64,000 bases of DNA from Phanerochaete sordida (GCA_019973155.2 BPQB01000005.1:682001-746000); one strand, 5' to 3'; shown: positions 24,018-36,700, counted from the stretch's first letter. Notes: generated from the sequence alone by a model not told the origin. Made by a program: numbers and translations.

Positions 24018-27000
24018 GATGGTCGTGACGGATGGCGGCGGGCGGGTGGCGGGGACGTGGTGGTAGTCGAGAAGGAAAAGGGGACGGTGGAGAAGACAAG
24101 GCGTGTGCAGGATCTTTATGATGGACACCTATCGGGCGACTGAGAGCCAGAGCCTGGAACTTTCGCCGATTGCCAGATACAAGGCCTCAATTGGACGTCG
24201 ACACTCGGCGTTACTGTACGACACTTTCATGCGCTTACGGAGGCAGTCACGAGCAGCGTTCGTTGCGAGACAGAGATGACATTAAGACGTGCAGTTGCGT
24301 ACAGAAGTGTAATGTATACCACGCTAACGAGCCCCAGACCGGTGGACAACACGGCCAAGGGAGATACGGAGGTACATACTATGCCTTGCACCCGTGTTGC
24401 TCTCCTGCGAGGACCTCACGATGCAGTCCATCGCCCGTTGGGACGAAGACGACGAGTTGCCAAACCATGAGGGGATGAGCGTCCCCAAACCGTTCCTAGT
24501 TCCGTTTTATACAGACGTTCCTATTTAGGGCAGGCCCAGGCCAGGCTCTGATCATCTCAGATCTCCCGAAACGGCGGCCCCCACGATTGGCTACGATTGG
24601 CTCCCCGCGTCGCCCAGCGCTGCGGCATCTCTGCCGGCCCACCCTCGTCCTCGACGACACCGCCCGACTGTGGAGCCCCAGCCACACTCAGCACACACTC
24701 CGCCCGCCGTCCCCGCTGGACCAGACCCCACCAGACTCCTTCCAGCCCGCGCCGACCGTCCATCCACCGGTCCTCACCTCGCGGGCCAGCAGAGGTGCGC
24801 CCGCCGTCGCCGACTCGCTGCACACACGCACACCGCTCACGGCCCCGCAGCCTGCCAGGCCTTTTCTGCAGCCCACGTCAGCGGTCCTCACAGGCGCGAC
24901 AAAGGTTGTTCCCGCCGCCGCGCGACCCTTGGACCTGGCCCGCGCACGGACGGCTCCAGCCCGTGTCATCATGCCTGATCTCTCGTAAATCAGGCCTGTC
25001 GCGTGCCCGGCGAACGCTGCCATTCCGGGCTGCACGCCCGCCGCAGCGGGCCTGCCGCCGTGCGCGACCCAGACCTTCCCGCGCGCCGCCGCCGCTTCGA
25101 GAAGTCCCCCAGCGTCCGCGCCGCCGTCATCGCAAGAGTCGCCGCGCGGCGGGCCCCTGGGAGAATCGATCGCGCGGCATTCATTCTCGCTCACGTAAAC
25201 GGCGTGCGATGTGCACCGCCGCACGCGGGGCCACGCGCGGTCAGTCTCGCGCTCTTTTCTGCCTGCGCGATTTTTCTGCGGTGCGCTGACCGCGGTGCGG
25301 CCCGCAGAAATCGACGCGTGGGGGCCGCGCGACGAGGCTTCTGCGGCGAACGGCCCAGCGTCGGGCCCAGAAAATGATGAGGCATCAGCACCAGCATTCC
25401 CTGCAGCGCACATGTCTCCCGGGCATCGTCTGCACCTTTCTGGGCCTACTGCAGCGGCACGAAGCGTCTCTTCGGAGTCTTCATGACTCGCACGAAGCCG
25501 GACCGCCGACCTTTCGCGCGCCAAAATTTGGCCATCGCGCAAGCAAGCAAGAAACAAAGTCACGGCGACAATGCACGCTTCTGGACGACGCGCGGCGCAC
25601 GCTACAGGGCGTGCGCGCGCCGCCGAGCCGCCGGGCCTCACGCCCCCTGTGGGAACCGCACCGCCGCGCGTTCTGGCCGCGGGCCCAGCCCAGGTACCGT
25701 CCCCGCGCACGCTGGCACGCTGTCGGCCCTGGGAGCGCGTCCGGGCTGGCACGGCGCCCCATCTGCAGGCGGGCGCGCGGTCACATGGCGCAAGGCGTGA
25801 GCGGCGGCGTGCGCCGCGGTCGGGGGAAGGCAGCGCGAAGCGCGCCCGTGCGCAAGATCGCGAGCTTCGTCGACGTGCGCCGCGTCCGCTGACCGCACAC
25901 AAGGTTCGGGCCTCGCGGCGCGCGCGGCGCCCAGCCGACCGTAACGCAGGCGCACCGATCGCCCGCGACGCGCGTCGGAATGAAACGAGCATGAAGGGGG
26001 CCCAGGCGCGCGCCGCATGCGTGCAGCTCGGTGCGCACGCCCGCCCGCCGTTATCGATGCAAAGCGTAAACTCACGCTCGGGCACGCAGGCGCGCGTTGG
26101 CGCGCGCGCAGCCGCCCGCCGCGGCGGATTCCTCGCCGCCTCCTCGGACGCGACGCGCCCGCCGTGCGTCCGCAGGGGCCCGCCTGGACTGTGCCGGCGC
26201 TGTACACGGGTGGGTCGTACCGCAACGCAGGTACGCCTGAGCCGCATGGAACTAGCGCAGAGACTGACCGTTGTTCGGGACCCAGATCGTCGCGGTCCGT
26301 CGCGGGGATGCTAGCACGCACGCTACGGTGGGGACCGCGCGGCGGGGCGACCGCTCGCAGTGCTCTGGCTGTGGCCTGGGTGTGCTCTGTCCCCTCGCAG
26401 GCATTATATATCCATTATTACGTGTCGCGGGCCCGCGCTCTGCGCGGGCGTGTGCCTCTCTCCACTGCCCTGTTTCTGCAGGGTGGAGCGGCCTTGTTTT
26501 CATGCCCTCGTGCATCACGGACGTGTTCACAACGGGCGAACAGCATGCCTCTCCGATGATAGGAGTCGCAGTGTCGCACACAATTTGGGTATCTGCGTGA
26601 CATGCATTTGTATTAAGACTGTGCCCCAGGAACTAATGTACCCTAAGCGATGCGAACGCAGAAAACGGCGGCGCAGGGTGCGGGTCGCCATGGCCCCCGC
26701 GCGGCGTAGCGTGCGGTGGAACGACAAGGATATTTGTCACTCGAGCTCGTCGAGCCGGGGGTACCACTGTAGTATTATGCGCCAGCGCTCAGTGTTCAGA
26801 CACGGTTCTGATCGTACGCGGACCCTTGCCCTCGGGGACGCCGCCTCGCGGTAGCGTAGACCGTGGCACCTAGGCAGAAAGAGGTCGATACTGCGAACGA
26901 GCTGTTCTACGCACCTCGGGCGATAAGCGTCCGGGAAAATACTGCCGCCAGGGTGCACAGCTCGGACACGAGCCGCAGGGCGAGGCCCAACGGTCCGCCT

Positions 27001-27802
27001 GTCCAACCAGCGCGAGCAGCGAGAGCCTGATGACCCCGGGGCGGAGTTATGAGAGGCCTGCGGGCCCTCGCCGCACGTGCGGGCGCAGGCGTCGGCGGCC
27101 AGTCACGGTGCAGGGAGCTTCCCGCACGGTGCGATGGAACTCTGTCAGGCGTATGTCGCTTCTAGCCGCGGGACGCGCGAGACGCGGCCAGGCCTGGTCG
27201 CGGCTGGGCTGCACGCCCGCTTCGCCGCGGACAGAAGGCTGCCCCAGGCGAGCGATCGCAGCCATCTCCGGGAACCTTGGCGGCGCGCGGCTGTCCTGGG
27301 CCTCTGTCAGACGTCCTGGACGCATGGGCTGCAATTTGGGGCCGCGGCGTACCGTTGTCGACGCAGACAGGGTGCAATAAAACGCTCCCCCGTGGCGCGG
27401 GTGTCCCGCGGGGGACGTCACACCAGGCACGACGGCGTATGCGACTCCAAAGGCCCTCGCCGCCGTGGGACGGGGCGGGGCAGACGGCCTGGGCGGTGGG
27501 AGGCGTGGCGGCGAGGGTACTTGTAGGGCGCTGTGGCGCGGGTCCCACAGTCATCAACAACGTTTGGGGAGGTGGAGCCCGCCCGACGCGCTGTGGGGCC
27601 GCCATCACCGTCCTGGGGTGCCACGCACGCCACGCGACGCCCACGAGGCGGGGTTGCTGCGCCAAGCAGGCGCCCGCTGGCGCGCCCACGTGCCCCACGC
27701 GCGTTGTTTGCGCGCGCTTGGCCCGCGGGCGTTCGAAGTCCGCTGGAGGGAGCCCCGTCCAAGCGGGACACAACAAGGACCGCACGCCGACCACACCCGT
27801 CC
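24018..27802. other. GC-rich stretch without a supported gene
   Basis: About 3.8 kb. The first 500 bases hold the DOA1 promoter. From about 24.5 to 27.8 kb the DNA is very GC-rich and open in several frames on both strands, the longest a 519-codon minus frame at 24688-26247. Products are Arg/Ala/Pro-rich, frames overlap antiparallel, and no domain or exon chain emerges, so these were not called as genes. Small inverted repeats are seen near 26428-26449 and 26459-26487. It may be a degenerate element or simply a large spacer. Confidence 0.5.
24583..24602 (+). repeat. 10-base tandem duplication with two CCAAT boxes
   Basis: The unit ACGATTGGCT occurs twice head to tail, so two CCAAT boxes sit 10 bases apart on the minus strand. 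They lie about 570 bases upstream of DOA1 reading away on the other side, so a regulatory role is unproven. Confidence 0.6.
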
Positions 27803-28889
27803 ATGCTCGACGACGCCCCGCTCGGCTCTGCACTCGACCGCGATCATGCCGCGCAAGCCTCCCCCGAAAGGCCAGTGGCGATCCTGCGCTGCCCATCGCA
27901 TACGAGCTCACTCCCCGCGTAGGTATGCTGTGGCTGCGGTGCATATATGCGGCGCGCTCTCATGCACAGGCAATCAAAGCAGCCGAGCCCTCCGATGATT
28001 CAGGCAGCGAGCGTGAATATGACGAGGAGGAAGAGGACCGGTAAGCCCGGCGGCAGGCGCAGGCGGCCGAGCGCGGCAGCTGAGTGCCCCCGCGCCCCAT
28101 TCAGCGAAATGCTCGAGATGGTCGCGGTCTTGAAGCAATTTCAAAGTGCGTTCGCTCAGTTTCAAATGTCACTCTAGCTCACCGCGTATAGAGCGCAAGA
28201 CAACCAAGCATACAGCCAGGTCCGCCGCTTTCCTCGCGAAGAAGGACGCGCTCTTTGCCGAGGCACGCCGCAATGCCGAGAACGCAGTCAAAGAGGGCGT
28301 GGCGTACATGTAGGTCAAATCAACCTGGCCCTCGTGTACTTACATCGCGCATATAGTGAGCAGTACAGAGCCAAGATAGCGGACCTCCGGGCACGTGAGG
28401 TCTCGCACGATGCCTGCCTCAAGGACATGTCCCTCTTCAGCGACCGCGAAGTGAGAGCAAACGTGGCTATATGCGTGCATATATGCGCTTTGATCGCGCT
28501 CTCATGCCAAAAATGTGTCCGCAGGCCGCGATCAAAGCCGTCCTTGCCGCCTTTCCGCCCTTATTGGACGACCTCTCCCATCGACGGGCCGAAGCTATAA
28601 ATGGGACGAGTGAAATGCGTCCGTCCCTCCTCTGTCATGTTTTCTGCGCACGAAGTGATCGTCCCTGCGTGCGCGTCATTGCTCACAGTCGAGGCCCACT
28701 CGGCGGAGCGCCACCAGTCGCGCAGGCGGCTCATCAAACAGGCCAAGGCGCGCATAGACGAGGAGCAGGAGAATCAGCGGGTAAGCACGCCCCCTTGTCC
28801 CCGCTATTGATGCGCATACACGCTATGGATAGGTCGCCACCGATGCCTCGGCCCTCATCAAGCACTACAAGGCGTTATTGCTCTCTTAA
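27803..28889 (+). CDS. Small coiled-coil protein, function unknown
   Basis: Not recognised. Eight proposed exons (27803-27874, 27970-28040, 28105-28145, 28192-28309, 28357-28450, 28525-28618, 28689-28780, 28833-28889) give 212 residues with phase kept throughout. After an acidic stretch (SGSEREYDEEEEDR) come charged helices: EMLEMVAVLKQFQ, AFLAKKDALFAEARRNAENA, YRAKIADLRAREV, LIKQAKARIDEEQENQR, ending LIKHYKALLLS. It looks like an adaptor or kinetochore/complex subunit type of coiled coil, but that is only an impression. The 5' end is the weak point: exon 1 uses a GTGGCG donor, and a Met at 27846 starts a different frame that cannot be joined in phase. Introns 1 and 5 share two sequence blocks. 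Confidence 0.55.
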
Positions 28890-29035
28890 ACTGGCTCTCG
28901 GTCCCTCTCGGCTCTCGGCACTGTCGACTTTCCCGTCTTATCTGCGAATTCAAGGAAGATTCCGTCCACCGGCAGCCTGTGTGTATACTCTACTGTACAA
29001 TATAGCATCTTGGAATCCCAGCAATCCACATATCC

Positions 29036-32000
29036 CTAAATCCCGTCGCTCTCGGGGACCTCCTCCTTCTTCTCCGGCTTGAGCGTGATCTGCCCCATGT
29101 CCGCGAGCGCCGCGCCAATCACGCCGAGCGCGACGACCGCGAAGCTGCTCGCACCAAACATATGGCGGTTGCGCATGCCATAGTCCCACGCGAGCCAGCC
29201 CTGCTTGAGGTTGTAGCGCATCTGGCCCTGCGCGGCGGGGTCCGCGGGGTCGCCGACGCGCGCGTACAGCCGCCGGCGCACGCCGTCGACGAGCACGCGC
29301 GCGTGCAGCCGCATGCGGTGCGTGCGGTCGTTGCGGTACCGGTGCTGCGTGCACACCGCGCTGATCGTGCCGACGACGACCTCCGCCTCGACGAGCCGGC
29401 TCTCGGGCGAGTCCGACAGCGCGTGCGTCACGCAGATGTAGCGCAGCTCCTCCGCGTAGCGCGCGAACACGCCCGCGACGCCCGCGAGCTCGCGCTCCGC
29501 GTTCCGCGCGCCGCCCGCGCCGAGCTCGCGCTCGACGTACGGGCGCAGCGCCCGCGAGATGCTGTCCGAGAGCGGCGGCTGCCGCTTGGAGGGCGGGTCC
29601 ATCGCCCGGGGCGTGGCGAGCAGCTCGACGTTGCGGTACAGCTCGCCGAGGGCGCGGTCGGACTCGTAGTAGTCGGTCTTCCTAGGCGCGTTTACTTCTG
29701 CCTTCTTCCAATCCGGCTTGTACTGGATTAGCAGGCGTGGAGAGTCTTGGCTGCTCCGATGTTAGAGGTCGAGAATAGAGTCAGTCACGACTGGGACGTA
29801 CATGTCGACAGGCACGCCGTTCTTGGGATAGTCGACAGCTTGGCTGCAAAGCTCTGCCAGCTTCATGCACCGCGGGTCGCGCGTTCCTTCCTTCGACTGG
29901 TCTGAAAAAGCGCGTGGTTTAGATCAGCAACCGCGAGACGAACGCGAACGACCCACCAGCAATCATAAGGTGCCTGTCGGAGAGCAATCCCTGCGGACAG
30001 CAGTCAGCGATTCGCGAAGTTGAAGCCAAAGGCATGTAATTTACCAAGACATCGGAATCGATGTACTCGATGATGAAGTCACAGATGTCCTCGACCTCAC
30101 TCGGCCGGTCAAGCTCTCTCTTGCCCACAGGCTCGTACTTTGCCGGGGGTTGGTGCTCTGTCGGCAGCAAAGTGCTCTCTGGGATCACCGAGTACAAGTC
30201 TCTGCTCGCGACATCAGCTCATATCATGGCAAACGCACGCAACGGCGTACCCATCTAGATCGCCTCCGCCAAGCATGGATGCCAGTGAGCGTCCGCCTGT
30301 CGAGGGTAGCACGACGACGTTCTTCAGGTCCCTGAAGAAGCACAGGCGACCGTCGTCTGGAGGCTTGCCGATAGCAATAACGCGTTGGACTGGTTGGAAG
30401 CAGAAGTCATGAGTACGAGGACGTGAAACGAGTTGTTCGAGACCAACCATCTCCTGGGTGCACGACCGGGCTTCGAGAGATAGTCACAGAGCCTAGGTTC
30501 AGACGTGAGCTAGAATCGTAAAAATGACATGACTATGAGCTTGCCTTGAATCCAGATCGGCTCTTCGTCCGCCGACTTCTGCACGCAAGCTATGACTGGT
30601 CAGCCCGATATGCTACAGTGTGATGAACAGGATATACCGTAGATCTCCCCTTTCTCAAGCTTGTACACATTCTCGCATCCCTCGGCTTCATACGCGGGGC
30701 CCTCGTCTGCGACGCCCACGAGCAGATAGCTGTCGAGCACGGGGATGCGCGCGTTGTGCTTGATGGAGCGCAGGACGTCGTTCTTCGCGAACTGCACGAG
30801 CGTCTCGAAGAACGGGTCGCGGAGGACGACGCGCTTGTCCTTCTCGTGCTCCATGCCGAGCCCGACGGCGTTCAGCAGCTGCCAGATGTACGAGAGCCGG
30901 TACGAGCCGCCGAGCGAGTGCTCGCGGAAGAGGTGGCGGCACTGCAGCACGCTGTCGCTCGACATGTGGATCGCGGCCACCGCGGCCTCCTGCAGGTCGA
31001 GGAACGCCTGCTTGCTGACACCGCGGTCCTCGAGGACCATGATCAGCGGGCTGCGAAAGAGTCAACCAGGGCAGTACCATAGACACAAGCGGGGACATAC
31101 CGGTTCAGGTAGCAGGTATTCGGCCTTTCGAACGCTCTGGCGATCTCGATGGTCGCCGTGTCTTCCGCCGGGCCTTCGAACTTGTTCATGGAGGGCCGGA
31201 GGCGCATCTTGACTCCCTTCAGACGCGCATCGACAGCTACCATGCCCTTGTAGCCTACATGTCCTGGTCAGCTTACCAGGCCTCCAGAAGTGTATCGGCG
31301 TCGTACCTAGGAACCGAATCTGATACTATGCGAACGTCAGTCGTGATGAGGCTCGGCATCGAGACAGGGCTCACAGCAGAAGGCTTGATGTTCTTCCTAT
31401 AGTTCTCGTCCCGAACGGAGCACAGAGCCTCCCAGATCATGTCTCCGAGCTCCGGGGATATAGTGCCGACGCCGTCGGTGAAGAGATGCGGCTCGTCGCC
31501 AAGGTCGTCCATCTCCTCCCATTGATCTCTGTGGATTTCGACGGAAGGGTCGGTCGCAGTGAACGCCTGTGCGATACGCGCCGCGTACTTCGAGGGGCAG
31601 GTGATGACGCCGGAGAAGTCTCCGAGGCTCGAGATGATGTACTGGGCGTCGACCCAGCCTTTTTCAGGGTGGTAGAACGGGTTCACGAACCAGACGGCGT
31701 GCTCGCGCAGCGCAGACGATGAATAGGCCAGGTACTCGAAGTGGCGGGTCGCGAGGCTAAAGCCGCCCTTCAGGATACCGCCAACTCGCTTCTCAAGCAG
31801 CGATTTGCCGTCGGTCTGACGACAAAGTCAGCGCGGGCAGCAACATCCTTCGAGGAGCACCTACGTCTCGATCCCAGCGGTATTGTAGACGATCCTCGTC
31901 ACGAAAGTCGACGCGGACGAAGTGGTCTTCGTAGCCTCTATACTGCCGGATGACGCGGTTGGACTGGATGACGTACGGCCCTTCGAGCAACATGCGAGTC

Positions 32001-33402
32001 GGGGTAACGGTGACATGATGGCACATGAAATGACCAGGGGATAGCTCAACATCGTCCGGCTCAGCGCGTGAGCAGACCTTCTCGTAAATGTCTTCTGGCG
32101 ACTCCCTCGGGTCTCTGCTGCGCATAGCCTCCGTGAACAACCTGAGCGTCTCTGCAGCTTTCTTCGGCCGGCGCACGCATAGCTGCTTGACAAGCCCGTA
32201 GAAGCGTTCCAAGATATCTTCGGTGTTCAGGAAGCCGTTGCGAAGCAGCGCTTCGAGTTGGAAGGCGACGTGCCAGTCGAATTCCTTGAACACCCGCTGA
32301 AGATGATGAATGCGCGAAGGGTGGAAGAAGCCGTTTGAGAATGCCTCCATAGACGTGCGGAATGGTCGACAAAGCTCCGCAACCTCGCATAGTTCAGAGA
32401 ACTTCTCTATGTCGCTCTGATGATGTAGGATGATGCGGATTTGGTGAGCGTAGGGCGCGACAGAGGCATGAACCTCATCGATGCTGTCGAGGCGCTGACG
32501 GTACTTGCGTTCGTCCCGCCATTCTTCGCCAGTCAGTGTTCTGTTGAACTTTTCAAGCTGAAACACCGGTGGTACATGCAGTTCGAAGCAGATGACTGGA
32601 AGAGGTTCAATATCGCTGACTTTCAGTCTCATAGACACTTACATGGATTTCCAAAGTCGAGGCCAGTTGCCAGCTTGCGTACATTGGCGAAAGTGATAAC
32701 GACATTGTAGGCGTACTGCTCCGTCATCGGGTCTCCGAGCTTTACGGAGTTTCACCATGAGTGATGCAGACATTAATGCCATACCCTCGCTTACCCTTAT
32801 TCGGATGAGCTTGTGAGTGTATTCAAATTGCAAAAGACCGGCACTCTTGTCGACATAGGACACTTCGTACTCGTTGGAAAATAGCCTTGACTGCTTGACG
32901 TTGTCGCCCGGCCTGCGATAGTAAACGCCGAACTGTAGCTTGTCTACGTGAAGCCCTACGTCCAGCTTCTCGAGTTTGGTCGCCAGTTCCTCCTCTATCT
33001 CAGGGTTGAGGTAGAGGGTCTTCTCCAGACGCTCTTTGATCCTGTGGTCTGGTTTCCTCTGAGACATGCTCATGTGGACTTTCCTGTTGCCCACGCGAAC
33101 TCTGTGGGTACCGGCGCGGATGAACCTGAGCAACGTCTGCCCGACTTTGCGGTCAGGAAGAATAAGGACACCTGTGCCATCGTTGCGAGCTTCAACTGTC
33201 CTATGTTTGTTGAGAATGACCTCGAAGTTGCTGTGCTGGGCGTGTTATGGATATCGCGATACAGCCATACACGAACTCACATTAGCCGGGCAGTTGGGTC
33301 TGACGCATTGAAGAAGTCGTCGCTGTGCAAGACGCCGCCAATGGCACGCTTGACGTCCCACTGCGACGCCTCGTAGGGTATGTACTTGAGCTCGATCTCC
33401 AT
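29036..33402 (-). CDS. RNA-dependent RNA polymerase (RNAi type)
   Basis: Makes double-stranded RNA for quelling/RNA silencing. About a dozen introns; roughly 1,200 residues. The start MEIELKYIPYEASQWDVKRA resembles other fungal RdRPs. Further on are NRKVHMSMSQRK, ELHVPPVFQLEKFNRTL, GHFMCHHVTVTPTRMLLEGP, DEPHLFTDGVGTISPELGDM, LRPSMNKFEG, and the catalytic SMLGGGDLDGDLYSVIPE with the three Asp of the DxDGD signature. The C-terminal region ends EEVPESDGI. An intron falls inside the catalytic motif, between DLDG and D. Exon joins were checked in the N-terminal third and at the catalytic site; the rest is continuous by homology. It lies just downstream of STT4 on the same strand; Dicer and Argonaute genes are not in the window. 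Confidence 0.92.
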
Positions 33403-33733
33403 TGATCGTCGGTATCAACCAGGTTCAAGCCTGACAACCTCTGCCACAGCGGGTTGCAAGTTGGCAGACTTGGACCAGGTTCAAGTGAATCGCGGCCAGC
33501 TGGTGTTAAGGGAAAGGCGTGTCCGCAGTACGTGCTGCCCCGCAGATGGAGGCACGAGGCAAGCAGGATCTGAGTTTAAGCGCCTATCCTCGGTCGTTAT
33601 CCCACGCTGCTATCCAATCCTCGTCCAATGAGGTGGCGGTAGTCACAGATACTGCTATTGTGCGAAGCAATTACAGTACAAGAGGGCGAAATCCAATGTG
33701 GTGCAATCAAAGCTAAAGAAGATCCAAGCGAGC
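33403..33733. promoter_or_regulatory. Upstream region of the RdRP gene
   Basis: About 330 bases between the STT4 stop and the RdRP start. It contains the 12-base direct repeat described separately, 16 and 72 bases from the RdRP ATG. Promoter role is inferred from position. Confidence 0.5.
33418..33485 (-). repeat. Direct repeat ACCAGGTTCAAG, two copies
   Basis: Identical 12-base copies at 33418-33429 and 33474-33485, 56 bases apart, directly upstream of the RdRP start. On the RdRP strand the unit reads CTTGAACCTGGT. Two perfect copies this close suggest a protein-binding site. Confidence 0.7.
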
Positions 33734-36700
33734 TTACTTGTATGGAATGCCTGCAGAGGAGGGGAAGGTGAGTACGCATGGTGTGGCGATGGACAAAGTA
33801 CTTGCCATTTTGCAGCTGAATAAGACGACGAAGTCAGCTTCTGTCAAACGAGCGAATCACCAGAGACATACCCTCTGGAACTCATCATACGCAGTGCTGC
33901 GAACGTTCTCGTGTGCGTTGCGGACGATGGCCATCATCCACTCTGCGGCCTGCCTCTCGTTCAGTCCCGGGGCGAAACGTTCCCGGAGCCGCTTGATCGT
34001 GGGCTCTCCCTTGAAGGACGGCAAGCTCGTGTCAAGCATGAGCTGAACAGTGCTGACAAGCTGGTCCACGTGCGGCCTGATGGCGAGGAATGCTTTCACC
34101 GTCAGTTGCTGGAATAGCTGGTACCCTTGCGAGTACCGTCCGCCCATCAAGACGACCATCTCGTGGGTCAGCTTGAACGAGTTCGGCTCAAATTTGACAC
34201 CCTAGACGAGACGCTGTCAGTCTGGCGAATGCATCAAGGAAGGCTATACTCACTCCGGGACGTAAGGGCATCGAAAAGAGAGCAGATAAGTAAGATCGTA
34301 TGAGAAGTAGACGTTCGGGAGCACTCATCTATGTCGAACAAGAAGCCGAAGTCTGCACCAGCATTAGCGATTTGACGATTGAATGCTCGAAAGCAACTCA
34401 CCAATGTGGACTATGTGACCTTCGCCGTCAATCATAATGTTGCCATTGTGTCTGTCCTTGATCTGCAGGATGTAGCAGGCGACAGAGTACGCAGCCATCG
34501 ACTGGATGAAGTTGAGACGCGCTCGCTGGAACTCCACGGTATCTTCTCCACCATACTTGGCAACGAAGAAGTCGAGAAGATCGTTAACCTTCGCCCTACC
34601 CATCTCGTCTCGCGACGTAGCATTCGGCACGACATCAATCACACCGCACTACAACGTTGTCAACTTGGGAGAGACATTGCAGGACAAAGCAGCTTACCCC
34701 CGGCGCTGTGGCAGTGACCCGGTACGGGAACAAGTATACCGTCAACCCGATGGTGCTGAAGATGTTTTTGAACATGGCGATGACTTGCAGCGCGAGGACA
34801 TCCTGGCGACAGTCGTCTCCGACCTTGAAGATCGCCGCTTGCCAGACGTCGTACTCTTCTTCCTGCTGCTTCGCCGCCTCCACATCGCCCAAACCATCGC
34901 CTTCTTCGATGGCTATGACGCGGGACTTGCGGACCTTGAAGGTCGCCATAAACGGTGCCTGATAGACGTCAGCCAGTGTTAGTCTGCCAGGGCAGCAAGT
35001 GAGCATACCTTCGCATGACTCTGAAGCGGCCTTCCAGATTTCTTGTCGATGTCGACGACAACACCATCCGGGTTACTGGGCAGGTACACCCCGACGTCGA
35101 CACGAATCTTGGCCATCTCTTCGTCGATCTTGGCCTTCTTCTCCGGCTTCGTCTTCTTGATGAAGGGCTTGAGCTTGCCAGAGATAGACGTGACGGTGTT
35201 GAAGAACTCGAACTCGCGGGTGTAGAACTCCTTGGCCTCGCCAGACAGCGCGCCGACGATCATGTCCGTCATGCGGTCGAGTGTGGGCTTCATCGAGTCT
35301 TCAACCTCGCCCAGGTCGTCCTTGTAGCAGTTCGCCTTCATGTTCCAGATGATCTGGTGGCAGAAGAGCTGCGAGATCTTGGCGGTCTCGAAGATGAACC
35401 TCGACACATAACCTGCAGAGGCGATTAGTGGAAGAGGATGAGAGGTTCACTATTCCGCTTACCAAGCTCGTCGTACCGCAGCGCCTGTACGATCTGCGGG
35501 ACGAAGAAGAACGTGACCTCGACCGGATGCTGCTCCAGGATACGATGCGCGTATTGCAGCAGCAAGGAGTCGTTATTGTAGCGCTTCTCAAAGAATGTGA
35601 TGGCGAGCACCGGCGGGATGGGAACCCAGAGAAGCAGATACTATGGGAAGTGTTCAGCCTTCGCTGTGCAGCCACGGAACAGGCTGCGTACCTTCAGATC
35701 ACGCTTGATGTTAGAGTCAAGTTTCTCGCCGATGAGGAAGTGGAGCGCTTCGGGCACATCGAGAACATCACGAGTGTTCGACCTTACTAGGCGAGTAGTC
35801 TCGGTGTTCAGTGCAGCAACGTTGAACCGTTCGCTCATGTGTACCGCGATTGCCGGGTCAATCTTCCACACATTTCGTATGGCGCTGACCCACGAGGACT
35901 AGAGCAATACCGTCAGCACTAACCAGTGTCACGTTTAGGGAGGACCTACATCCATCATGACCTTCTCCACGGTCCCGATGTGGTCACCACCACGCTTCGA
36001 GTCGTTCGTGGGGTTCGCCCAGACGGTGAGGTGGAACACCTCGTTCTCAACCAGCAGCCGCAGGGGCACGCTCTGGTTCTTCAGCAGGTTCTTGTAGTCT
36101 GTTGTGCGGCAGTCAGACATGTCAACAAACAAGTTAAGACGGCGGACGTACATGACGAGCGACCCGCAGCTTGCACTGGCGACAGGCTCGAGGCCGAAGC
36201 GAAGCCCCGCACGCTGTCGCTTTGCAGGTACGACAAGAACTCCGAGAGGACTTTGACGTCGGTGTCAATCTGCACACGGTTCGATCCAAAGGACCACCTG
36301 TTCACGCACACCATGAGCGATGAATCGAGCTACAATCATCGAGTGTGGCTTACTGAGGGCGCACGGCGAACCACGAGAACGCACAGCGGTAGAGGCAGTC
36401 CCGCAGCTGGTGCTCGCAATACGTATCCAAGTGCGAGCTCCGCAGGACCTCGAAGCCGAAGAGAAGCAGGGAGAAGCGGGCCTCCCTCGCAAGTGGATGA
36501 GTGCTAGTCGAGTATCATCAGTACCATGAGTGGTCGGTCAGTCTCGACTGTACGCACCTCATCTGGCTGTGAGCCCGAGTGGACGCGAGCGTGAGCCGCT
36601 GCAGCAGGAGCATCAAACCCGGCTTGCGGTAGCGCGCGGCCTGCAGCCTGCTCACGAGCAGCTGCATGATGAGCTGGTGGGGGAGCAGCAGGCGCCGCGC

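Noticed and set aside
24688..26247. 519-codon open frame on the minus strand
   Set aside because: Arg/Ala/Pro/Gly-rich with no domain, overlapped by long frames in other phases and on the other strand; typical of GC-rich DNA.
27846..27922. Alternative start MPRKPPPKGQW for the coiled-coil gene
   Set aside because: No GT donor in this frame joins in phase to the next exon, which needs phase 0.
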